Shown here in pieces: positions 51,817 to 58,666 of a stretch of 64,000 nt of DNA (positions are counted from its first letter, which is position 1; every line of letters starts with the position of its first letter). The notes below the pieces were generated by a model that was not told where the DNA came from, ran no database searches, and was given only the letters and a program-made list of their open reading frames with translations. Made by a program: the position numbers and the translations under genes. The stretch is from Brevibacterium iodinum ATCC 49514. Lineage in GTDB: Bacteria; Actinomycetota; Actinomycetes; Actinomycetales; Brevibacteriaceae. The DNA lies in contig NZ_FXYX01000010.1 of the NCBI RefSeq assembly GCF_900169265.1, positions 1 through 64,000 of the forward strand, in the 5' to 3' direction.

Positions 51817-53097
51817 ATGTCCACCACCTCAATGCATCCGGCCGCGAATTCCCCTCAGGGTTCGACGCAGAATTCTCAGCAGGCCCCCGCGCTGCCCTAT
51901 GCCAGCCGCCACGACCAGCTCATCGGATCCGTCATCGACGCCTCCACCACGCTGCTGGCCGCCTACGATCACGACATCGTCAAATTCGGCATGGGTGCAC
52001 CCGCCCCGGACATGCTGCCGTCGAAGGACTTCGCGCGCATCGCCGGAGACGTCTTCTCCCCGGAGAACTTCACCTACGGGGAGACGAAGGGCGAGCCGAT
52101 CCTCCTCGACGCCCTCCACGAGTACCTGTCCTCGACCGGTCAGATCCCGCCGGAGCAGCAGGGCAATCTCGACCGACTTCTCATCACCTCGGGTGGCATG
52201 CAGGGCCTCGACCTCGGGTTCAAGCTCTTCGTCAGCCCCGGTGACCTCGTCGCCTGCGAGTCCCCCACCTATACGAATGGTTCGGCCACGGCCATGAGCT
52301 ATGAGGCCGAGATCCTCGAGGTCCCCGTCGACGAGGACGGCATGCAGGTCGAGGTCCTCGAAGAGCACACCGCCCGCACCGGCCGCGCACCGAAGGTCAT
52401 CTACACCGTCCCGACCTTCCAGAACCCAGCCGGGGTGACGATGTCCCTGCCTCGCCGCGAACGCCTGCTGTCCTTTGCCCACAAGCACCGGTCAGTCATC
52501 ATCGAGGACAATCCGTACGGCATGCTCCGCTTCTCCGGTGAGTCCCTGCCGGCGCTGAGCGATCTCAGCCCGAATGATCCGCTCATCTTCGGGGTCCGCA
52601 CGTTCTCGAAGTTCGTCGCCCCCGGTCTGCGGGTCGGCTGGATCGACGTCGACCCGGAGGTCCGTGAGCTCGCCGTCAATGCGAAGCAGACGATGGACTC
52701 GTGCGCGGCCGTGCCCAACCAGCACCTCATCGCCCGGTGGCTGGCCGAAGGCGGTGCCGACTCCCACGTCGAAACCCTGCGCGTGGCCTACCGGGAGAGG
52801 AAGATGGCCATGTCGGCCGGTCTTGAGCGGCTCTTCCCCGGAGAGATCAGGGCCACCGACCCCGACGGTGGGTTCTTCCTCTGGGTGACCTTCGAGGACG
52901 AGACGATCGACACCGAAGACCTCATGCCCACCGCCCTGGAAGAGGGTGTGGCCTACATTCCGGGGCCCGCGTTCTCGCCGGCCGGGAACTTCTCGAATGC
53001 GCTGCGCCTGTGCTTCGCCTCGGCGACGCCCGACCGCATCGACGAAGGTCTCGAACGCCTCCGCCGCGCCGTCGACCGGTACCGTTCCGAACGCTGA
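51817..53097 (+). CDS. PLP-dependent aminotransferase, class I/II
   Basis: A 426-residue fold-type I aminotransferase of the group that includes 2-aminoadipate and aromatic-type enzymes and the C-terminal half of MocR regulators; no GntR HTH is present. YGETKGEPILLDALHEYL lies near residue 88, and TSGGMQGLDLGFKLFVSPGD near 130 (in parts). The PLP lysine is Lys265 in RTFSKFVAPGLRVGW. AGGAGG precedes ATG 51817 with a 6-nt spacer; TTG 51811 is less likely. The amino donor and acceptor cannot be inferred. Confidence 0.9.
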   Translation: MSTTSMHPAANSPQGSTQNSQQAPALPYASRHDQLIGSVIDASTTLLAAYDHDIVKFGMGAPAPDMLPSKDFARIAGDVFSPENFTYGETKGEPILLDALHEYLSSTGQIPPEQQGNLDRLLITSGGMQGLDLGFKLFVSPGDLVACESPTYTNGSATAMSYEAEILEVPVDEDGMQVEVLEEHTARTGRAPKVIYTVPTFQNPAGVTMSLPRRERLLSFAHKHRSVIIEDNPYGMLRFSGESLPALSDLSPNDPLIFGVRTFSKFVAPGLRVGWIDVDPEVRELAVNAKQTMDSCAAVPNQHLIARWLAEGGADSHVETLRVAYRERKMAMSAGLERLFPGEIRATDPDGGFFLWVTFEDETIDTEDLMPTALEEGVAYIPGPAFSPAGNFSNALRLCFASATPDRIDEGLERLRRAVDRYRSER

Positions 53098-53128
53098 CCG
53101 AGCACGGCGACACAGAGTACAGACCCCT

Positions 53129-53145
53129 CGCCGAGGTGGCCCGCC
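53129..53145. repeat. CGCCGAGGCGG-type intergenic repeat copy (variant)
   Basis: CGCCGAGGTGGCCCGCC; overlaps the left arm of the aminotransferase terminator. Confidence 0.4.
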
Positions 53146-53163
53146 CTGGCCGCGCCACCTCGG
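53131..53163 (+). terminator. aminotransferase terminator
   Basis: A perfect 9-bp stem CCGAGGTGG/CCACCTCGG with a 15-nt loop, 33 nt after the aminotransferase stop. A second small stem CGCCGG/CCGGCG lies at 53254-53276. The rest of the gap up to 53320 holds only a TATGCT hexamer (53307-53312), a possible -10 for the crcB transcript. Confidence 0.7.
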
Positions 53164-53324
53164 TGATCGTCGGCGACCGTCCCAGGGACTGCGATCCCAT
53201 CAGCGATCCTCAGCGGCCCCCTCGAGCAGGTCCCTGCTGGCGGTCGCTGGTCCCGCCGGGAACGTCCCTGCCGGCGATCACTGTGTCCGTGGCCTGTGAC
53301 AGAATTATGCTGACGCTCATCCGT

Positions 53325-53434
53325 CACGGTGGTGGGGCTCACCGTTCCCAACCTCGGCGCGGACCTCTTGGCCTGCGAGCGGCAACAGTCCCTACCTCGA
53401 CCGGCGTCAGCATGCCCGAAAGGTAGGAGAGTCC
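53325..53434 (+). promoter_or_regulatory. candidate fluoride riboswitch (crcB motif) with SD-sequestering platform
   Basis: P1 is CGGTG/CACCG (53327-53331 with 53340-53344) closing an 8-nt loop GTGGGGCT. Loop bases 53334-53339 (GGGGCT) pair with 53387-53392 (AGTCCC) as the expected pseudoknot, followed by the conserved CUAC. Between them is an arm with CCTCG/CGAG(C)G pairing. Downstream, CCTACCT (53391-53397) can pair with AGGTAGG (53421-53427), which covers the crcB ribosome site before ATG 53435. The pseudoknot and this helix share two bases, so ligand binding would free the ribosome site. The usual UGAU before the pseudoknot strand is CAAC here, a divergence. Confidence 0.7.
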
Positions 53435-53860
53435 ATGGCCGAAGCACGCCCCCTCCATCTGCGTTTGCCCTATCTGGGCCTCGCCGTCCTCGGCGGCACC
53501 TTCGGCACGGCCGCACGCGAGGCGATCAGCCTCTCTGTTCCCGACCTCGCTGGAATTCCGGTTGCGATCCTCGGCATCAACATCCTCGGTGCGTTTCTGC
53601 TTGGTGTGCTCCTGGCCGGCCTGTCACGGCTGGGTCCCGATGTGGGAGTTCGACGGCGGGTGCGGATCATGCTCGGCACGGGTTTCACGGGCGGATTCAC
53701 GACGTACAGTGCCCTGGCCGCGGATACGGCGGGCCTCCTCGGCGAGGGGCGGGTAGGTGCCGGAGCGCTCTACGGTCTCGCGACCGTGGTCATCGGCGGC
53801 CTCGCCACATGGGCAGGGATCGCGACCGCGTCGGTGCTCGTGAAAAGGGGTGCGAGGTGA
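53435..53860 (+). CDS. crcB: fluoride exporter CrcB/Fluc, first subunit
   Basis: A 141-residue Fluc channel subunit with four membrane helices. Family motifs are GGTFGTAAREAI near residue 20, INILGAFLLG near 47 (the conserved Asn), and GTGFTGGFTTYSALAAD near 83, which carries the Phe-box and sodium-site region. Fluc proteins form dual-topology dimers that let F- out of the cytoplasm. Here two different subunits are encoded in tandem, which typically gives an antiparallel heterodimer. Its ribosome site TAGGAG is embedded in the candidate riboswitch platform. Confidence 0.95.
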   Translation: MAEARPLHLRLPYLGLAVLGGTFGTAAREAISLSVPDLAGIPVAILGINILGAFLLGVLLAGLSRLGPDVGVRRRVRIMLGTGFTGGFTTYSALAADTAGLLGEGRVGAGALYGLATVVIGGLATWAGIATASVLVKRGAR

Positions 53861-54234
53861 GTCCGCTGCTCTTCATCGCCATTGCTGTGGCCGGTGGCCT
53901 CGGAGCCGGTGTGCGCATGCTCTTCGACGGCGCCTATAAAGCGTGGAGCCCAAGGGCAACGCCGTGGTCGACTCTGCTCATCAACGTCTCGGGTTCGCTG
54001 GTGCTCGGGTTCCTCACCGGCCTGGCCGGCGCGCAGCTGCTGCCCGAGACCTGGCATCTTGTTCTCGGCACGGGTTTCCTCGGCGGGTACACGACGTTCT
54101 CGACGGCCAGTTTCGAGACCATCAGCCTCATCGAGGAACGCAAATGGGGATCGAGCCTGCTCAGCGGCCTCGGCACGCTGGTCTTCGCGACTGCAGCGGC
54201 CGGACTGGGACTGTGGCTGGGTGGACTGGGCTGA
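53857..54234 (+). CDS. crcB: fluoride exporter CrcB/Fluc, second subunit
   Basis: A 125-residue Fluc homologue with four helices: GGLGAGVRMLFDG near residue 15, LINVSGSLVLGFLTG near 37 with the conserved Asn, and GTGFLGGYTTFSTASFET near 70 with the Phe-box. GTG 53857 overlaps the first crcB stop by 4 bp, so the two are made in fixed ratio. The frame extends far upstream, but the upstream part is another frame of the first gene. Confidence 0.94.
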   Translation: MSPLLFIAIAVAGGLGAGVRMLFDGAYKAWSPRATPWSTLLINVSGSLVLGFLTGLAGAQLLPETWHLVLGTGFLGGYTTFSTASFETISLIEERKWGSSLLSGLGTLVFATAAAGLGLWLGGLG

Positions 54235-54277
54235 GTATCAGCCGATCCGCCCAGCCACATTCGCCTCTTCACGGAGC

Positions 54278-55354
54278 TCAGTTGTAGGCGCGGTGGTATT
54301 GAGCCGGGCGGTAGTCGATGTCGAAGCGCAGCGCGTCGGCGGCGCGGAGTGCGAAGTTCGGGTCGCGCAGGTACTCGCGGCCCACGAGGATCGCATCGGC
54401 CTGGCCGGTGGCCAGAATGTGCTCTCCCTGGAACGGCTCATTGATGAGCCCGACTGCCGCGGTCGGCAGACCCGATCCTTCCCGCACGCCTGCGGCCAGC
54501 GTCGTCTGGTAGCCGGGACCTACCGGGATCTTCGCCATGACGTTGCCGCCGGACGAGACGTCGATGAGGTCGACGCCGCGCTCCTTGAGCCAGCCGGCGA
54601 TCTCGACGGTGTCCTCGAGCCTCAGCCCGCCCTCGGTCCAGTCCGTCGCGGACAGGCGCACGAACACGGGTACGTCCTCGCCCACCTCGGCGCGGGTGGC
54701 ATCGACGATCTCGAGCAGCAGACGGGCCCGGTTCTCAGGACTTCCGCCGTACGAATCGGTGCGGGTGTTGCTCAGCGGGGAGAGGAACTCGTGGAGGAGG
54801 TAGCCGTGGGCGGCGTGGATCTCGACGAAGTCGAACCCGGCCTCGATCGCCCGACGAGCCGAAGCGCGGAAGGCCGCGACCACCTCGGCGATCTCATCTT
54901 CGCTCAGTGCGTGAGGTTCGGCGAGTCCGTCGAAGGCCAGCGCCGACGGGGCGACGGTCTGCCAGCCGCCTTCGCTTTCCGGCAGGCTGCCGGACTGGTC
55001 TGTGCCCCATTCTGGGTACGTCGAGGCCTTGCGGCCTGCGTGGGCGAGCTGGATGCCGGCGGCCGCGCCCTGGGTATGCAGGAAGTCGACGATGGGGACG
55101 AAGGCATCGCGCTGCTCGTCGTTCCACAGGCCCAGGTCCTTCGCCGAGATCCGTGCCTCCGGGGTGACTCCGGTGGCTTCGACGATGACGGCGCCCGCTC
55201 CCCCGCGGGCCATCGCACCGTAGTGGACGGTGTGCCAGGGTGCGGGAACGCCGTCGAGGGATTCGACGGAGTACTGGCACATGGGCGGAACCCAGATGCG
55301 ATTGCGGAACGTGAGTCCGCGCAGGGTGAGCGGCTCGAACAGCAGATGAGACAT
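54278..55354 (-). CDS. Old Yellow Enzyme family NADH:flavin oxidoreductase (YqjM-like)
   Basis: A 358-residue FMN-dependent ene-reductase. Cys26 (WVPPMCQYS) is the redox-sensing cysteine typical of thermophilic-like/YqjM OYEs. The substrate-binding pair is in EIHAAHGYLLHEFLSP. The C-terminal FMN phosphate site is around AILVGREYLRDPNF. It would reduce activated C=C bonds such as enones, with NAD(P)H. It is divergent from an ArsR-type regulator over a gap holding TTCGTAC repeats, suggesting electrophile- or redox-responsive control. Confidence 0.93.
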   Translation of the reverse strand: MSHLLFEPLTLRGLTFRNRIWVPPMCQYSVESLDGVPAPWHTVHYGAMARGGAGAVIVEATGVTPEARISAKDLGLWNDEQRDAFVPIVDFLHTQGAAAGIQLAHAGRKASTYPEWGTDQSGSLPESEGGWQTVAPSALAFDGLAEPHALSEDEIAEVVAAFRASARRAIEAGFDFVEIHAAHGYLLHEFLSPLSNTRTDSYGGSPENRARLLLEIVDATRAEVGEDVPVFVRLSATDWTEGGLRLEDTVEIAGWLKERGVDLIDVSSGGNVMAKIPVGPGYQTTLAAGVREGSGLPTAAVGLINEPFQGEHILATGQADAILVGREYLRDPNFALRAADALRFDIDYRPAQYHRAYN

Positions 55355-55402
55355 AAGCCCTCGTGATCTCGTCGAGAATGGTCGTTCGGAAGTATGAGAT
55401 TC

Positions 55403-55461
55403 TTCGTACTTCGGGTTCGAACTTTACTACGCGATATTTCGTACTACCAAATGTTTCGTAC
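55403..55461. promoter_or_regulatory. three TTCGTAC repeats between OYE and ArsR genes
   Basis: TTCGTAC at 55403-55409, 55438-55444 and 55455-55461. The last overlaps a TACAAT -10 hexamer reading toward the ArsR gene; the first lies in the OYE promoter region. Likely binding sites of the ArsR-type regulator. Confidence 0.6.
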
Positions 55462-55496
55462 AATGAAGGGAGACGACAGCGAGAGGAGGACAGCGG

Positions 55497-55820
55497 ATGC
55501 GCAGACTCGAACACCCCAGCCGGGAAGAGATGAGACTCGACACCGTGCTAGCCGCCCTTGCGGACCCCGTCCGTCGCTCTGTCGCCTGCAGGCTCAATCA
55601 TGCGTTCGGCGATCACGCCTGCGCGACCTTCGAACTGCCCGTGTCGAAGTCGACGGCGACCTATCACTTCCGCACCCTGCGCGAGGCCGGAATCATTCGC
55701 CAGGAGTACGAGGGCACGAAGATCATGAACACCCTGCGCAAGGACGACCTAGACGCCCGGTTCCCGGGCCTGCTCGACGCTGTCTTCGCCGCCCAGGACA
55801 TCGAACTCGGCGAATCCTGA
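55497..55820 (+). CDS. ArsR family HTH regulator
   Basis: A 107-residue winged-helix protein. LDTVLAALADPVRRSVACRL is the ArsR N-terminal helix pair, and the recognition helix region is LPVSKSTATYHFRTLREAGI, followed by the wing (RQEYEGTKIMNTLR). Cys39 and Cys43 in GDHACATF are near each other in sequence, but there is no classical metal-binding CxC, so it probably senses something other than arsenic. GAGAGGAG precedes ATG 55497. Divergent from the OYE gene, its probable target. Confidence 0.88.
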   Translation: MRRLEHPSREEMRLDTVLAALADPVRRSVACRLNHAFGDHACATFELPVSKSTATYHFRTLREAGIIRQEYEGTKIMNTLRKDDLDARFPGLLDAVFAAQDIELGES

Positions 55821-55877
55821 GCTCGGATACAGCTTCTGCCCGCATCAGCTGAACACAGCCCCCGCATCAGCCAAAGA

Positions 55878-55934
55878 TAAGTGGGGCCAGATTGCCCATC
55901 TACTCGCAAGCAGCGGGCAATCTGGCCCCACTTA
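55878..55934. terminator. bidirectional terminator with 20-bp perfect stem
   Basis: 55878-55897 pairs perfectly with 55915-55934 (arms begin TAAGTGGGGCCAG); the loop is 17 nt. It lies between convergent ArsR and DUF3151 genes. The perfect length is unusual for a terminator. Confidence 0.75.
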
Positions 55935-56071
55935 ATTCGCTTTCAGTCCGGCCGCCGACTGCGGCGCCGTGAGCACGGGCAACGGCCGTGAGCTCAAGCC
56001 ACAGTGCCGTCACCTCATCGAGAGTCGGAGCGTCCCATGCCCCGCCCGGCCCTCACGCCCTGCGGAGCGTC

Positions 56072-56533
56072 TCACTCCCCGCGGCCGATAGCTTCCACAG
56101 CCGTTGAGTCAGAGGAGTTGAGGAACTCCTCGATGCGTGCGGCCTCTTCGCCTTCGCCGATCGCTCCGGCGGCACGGCCGAGCGCGTAGAGCGCGCGGAG
56201 GAAACCGCGATTGACCTCGTGCGAATACGGGATCGGCCCAGCGCCGCGCCATCCGGCCGCACGCAGGGCGTCCAGTCCGCGGTGGTAGCCGACACGGGCG
56301 TAGGCATAGGCGTCGACGAGGCGGCCTTCCCGGTGCGCTTCATCCGCGAGTTCCGCCCAAGCCAGGGACGAGGCCGGCAGTGCGGCCGCCACGTCGATGG
56401 GCTCTTCACCTGCGTCGATGCGCTTGCGAGCGTCGACGTCCGGGTGGTCATCGGGCAGGTATGTCGGCTGCGGGCCGAGCTGGCTGGCATCCAGGTTTCC
56501 GATATGCGATGGGTTGCCGATGGGCTGGGTCAT
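56072..56533 (-). CDS. DUF3151 family protein
   Basis: A 153-residue actinobacterial protein. The family pattern is clear: an N-terminal PTYLPDDHPDVDARKRIDAG segment, SLAWAELADEA, AYAYARVGYHRGLDALR, and GWRGAGPIPYSHEVNRGFLRAL. It is probably a helical, TPR-like cytoplasmic protein; function unknown. It is 22 bp downstream of the GDPD-like gene on the same strand and likely co-transcribed with it and the glycosyltransferase. Confidence 0.88.
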   Translation of the reverse strand: MTQPIGNPSHIGNLDASQLGPQPTYLPDDHPDVDARKRIDAGEEPIDVAAALPASSLAWAELADEAHREGRLVDAYAYARVGYHRGLDALRAAGWRGAGPIPYSHEVNRGFLRALYALGRAAGAIGEGEEAARIEEFLNSSDSTAVEAIGRGE

Positions 56534-56555
56534 TGCGTCTCCTTCATAGTCGGGG

Positions 56556-57473
56556 TCAGTTCTTCTTCACTTCGGACGGCAGCACCTTGTACGGGTTCGC
56601 ACTCAGTGCTCCGGTGGCCCCGGCGTCGGCGAGCTTCTCGAGCTGCTTCTTGTCTTTGACATCGGTGGCCCAGACAGCCAGGTCCGTTTCGGCCCAGGTC
56701 GACGCATCATCGGCGCGAACCGCCATTGCCGTGTACCCGCCGGAATCGAGGTCCTCAGCCGAGCTCACCGTGTAGTCCCCGGTGAACATGGCGCCGACGC
56801 CGGCATCGGCGGCGGCACGGGCCACCTCGGGGTCATCGGTGCGCACGAGCGTCGAGTCCTCGAGCCCCGCCTCGGTGACGGTCTTCAGGGCCGGGGTGGC
56901 CACCTCGGCGGAGTCGATGGCGGGCATGAAAACGGTGTCCCCGCCGAACTCGTCGACGATCTGATCCCAGGTCATCGGGTCGCCGGGGCTCGTGTTCTTA
57001 CGTGCCGGATTGATGGTCTGGTCGAGGAATTCGTCGGCGTCGAGTTCGTCGAGGCCCTTCTTCAGGCCCATGTCCTCGGCGGCGGTCTCCGGGTTCGCGG
57101 CGACGACCGTGCCGTCGCCCAGGGCGGTAAGGGTGGGCGCCGGCAGGTAGCCGAACTTCACGTTCTCGGTGAAGGCGAGCTTCGAGTTCGCCGGGTACAC
57201 CGAGGATCCGCCGTCGAGGGCGCCCACGGCCGGCGGGTTGAGCGAATCGACCGTCAGCTGGTCGTCGGAGCCGAAGATGTTCATCGCGAACACACCCGCG
57301 ACGAGGAGGACGACGATGGCGCCGGCCCACAGGGGTGCGTTGAATTTCTTCGGCTCGGGACGTTCGGGCACGGGAATCCGCTCGCGGGATTCGGGGTCGA
57401 CGCTCGGCAGCGGATCAGTGGTGCCGCGACCGTAGCGATCTCGGTGGGCCGGGCTCGGCTTCTTCTTGCTCAT
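56556..57473 (-). CDS. membrane-anchored GDPD-like protein lacking catalytic residues
   Basis: A 305-residue protein. The N-tail is basic/Pro-rich (~45 residues) and one membrane helix (APLWAGAIVVLLVAGVFAM) lies near residues 47-65, leaving an extracytoplasmic domain. That domain follows the glycerophosphodiester phosphodiesterase layout: PANSKLAFTENVKFG matches the NTLAAFE helix, TALGDGTVVAANPETA matches the T-DG-VV-HD strand, and AVWATDVKDKKQLEKL matches the VWTVN strand. The catalytic His-Arg, Glu-x-Asp and His-Asp positions are absent or changed (HD reads AN). It starts inside the glycosyltransferase stop (ATGA). A binding or scaffold role is likelier than catalysis. Confidence 0.7.
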   Translation of the reverse strand: MSKKKPSPAHRDRYGRGTTDPLPSVDPESRERIPVPERPEPKKFNAPLWAGAIVVLLVAGVFAMNIFGSDDQLTVDSLNPPAVGALDGGSSVYPANSKLAFTENVKFGYLPAPTLTALGDGTVVAANPETAAEDMGLKKGLDELDADEFLDQTINPARKNTSPGDPMTWDQIVDEFGGDTVFMPAIDSAEVATPALKTVTEAGLEDSTLVRTDDPEVARAAADAGVGAMFTGDYTVSSAEDLDSGGYTAMAVRADDASTWAETDLAVWATDVKDKKQLEKLADAGATGALSANPYKVLPSEVKKN

Positions 57474-58549
57474 CGGCTGCTGTCCTTCGTCGTTCCGGCT
57501 CCGGTGACGAGTCCCCGGAGGAACCCGGCACCCCAGCACAGGTGCATGGTCGGCAGGACGATGCCGAACCAGAAGCGCTCACGTCGTCCGCAGTCCTTCG
57601 CCGCCGAGGCGGTGGCCAGGATTCCGGCGATGTAACCGAAGCTGGGGAGGTGGACGAGGGAGGTGAAGCGGCGGAGGAACTTCGGCCACCGCTTCGTCGA
57701 ACCCGACAGTTGGAGCAGGGTCTCGATCACGGCCGCGCTTATGCCGAGCACGAGCAGCGGCGGGGCGAAGTAGCGGATGGAGTTCTGCGATCCGTAACGG
57801 CGGATGAGTTCGGCCCGCCAGATTCCGGTGGCCCAGAACTGCTGCGCGATCTTCGACCAGGTGCCGCGCGGCCAGTAGGTGACTTCCATGTCCGGGTTGA
57901 ACCAGATGCGGCCGCCGGCGGAGCGGATGCGCAGGTTGAGTTCCCAGTCCTGACCGCGTTTGATGCCTTCGTCGAATCCGCCGAGGTGGTCGAACACCTC
58001 CCGACGGTAGACGCCGAGGTAGGCAGATTCGGCTTCCTGCGCCTCGTCGCCGGAGTGGTAGGCGGGACCGCCGAGGCCGACCGGGGACATGTATGCCCGC
58101 GCCACGGCTTTCTGGAAGGAGGTCTTGCCGCGGGCGAGCATGAGCCCTCCGCAGTTCGCGGCCTTCGTCTCACTCAGAGTGTCGATGGCCTGTCTGGTGT
58201 AGTCGGACCTAAGTCCGGAGTGCGCGTCGACGCGGATGATCACCGGGTGTCGGGTCGCGGCGATGGCGAGGTTGAGCCCGATCGGGGTCGCGGCCTGCGG
58301 ATTGTCGACCGTCTGGATCCGCGGATCACGCGCAGCCATCGTTTCGATGATGGCGTTCGTGTCGTCAGTCGAGGGGCCGAGGGCGAGGACGACTTCTTTG
58401 TCCCCGTCATACTCCTGACCGAGGATCGTGGTGATCGCCTGCTCGATGTGTTCGGCCTCGTTGAGCACCGGCATGATGAAGGAGACACCGGGCTTCTCGT
58501 TAAGCGGCGGCAGCCCGTCCGGGGTCAGGATCTCAAGTACTTTCGACAC
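57470..58549 (-). CDS. family 2 glycosyltransferase
   Basis: A 359-residue GT-A enzyme. The sugar-nucleotide fold starts at VSFIMPVLNEAEHIEQAI. The metal-binding DxD-like region is RVDAHSGL, and the acceptor block is GQDWELNLRIRSAGG, resembling ED-x-D plus QxxRW-type elements. Two or three hydrophobic helices occupy the C-terminal third (FAPPLLVLGISAAVIETLL and so on), so it is membrane-bound and probably builds a cell-envelope glycan or glycolipid. GTG 58549 is chosen, with GGAAG upstream; the open frame continues to 58636 without a good start. Translationally coupled to the GDPD-like gene. Confidence 0.87.
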   Translation of the reverse strand: MSKVLEILTPDGLPPLNEKPGVSFIMPVLNEAEHIEQAITTILGQEYDGDKEVVLALGPSTDDTNAIIETMAARDPRIQTVDNPQAATPIGLNLAIAATRHPVIIRVDAHSGLRSDYTRQAIDTLSETKAANCGGLMLARGKTSFQKAVARAYMSPVGLGGPAYHSGDEAQEAESAYLGVYRREVFDHLGGFDEGIKRGQDWELNLRIRSAGGRIWFNPDMEVTYWPRGTWSKIAQQFWATGIWRAELIRRYGSQNSIRYFAPPLLVLGISAAVIETLLQLSGSTKRWPKFLRRFTSLVHLPSFGYIAGILATASAAKDCGRRERFWFGIVLPTMHLCWGAGFLRGLVTGAGTTKDSSR

Positions 58550-58666
58550 GCTGTCAATCTTCCCATACCCGCGCGCACTCGGTCTTGAGGGGGCATACAG
58601 GTGGAGCCCGGCACGCGCCGGACGCCCCGTCGGCACCAGACGCCTCGTCGGCGCCGGAGCCCGGCT

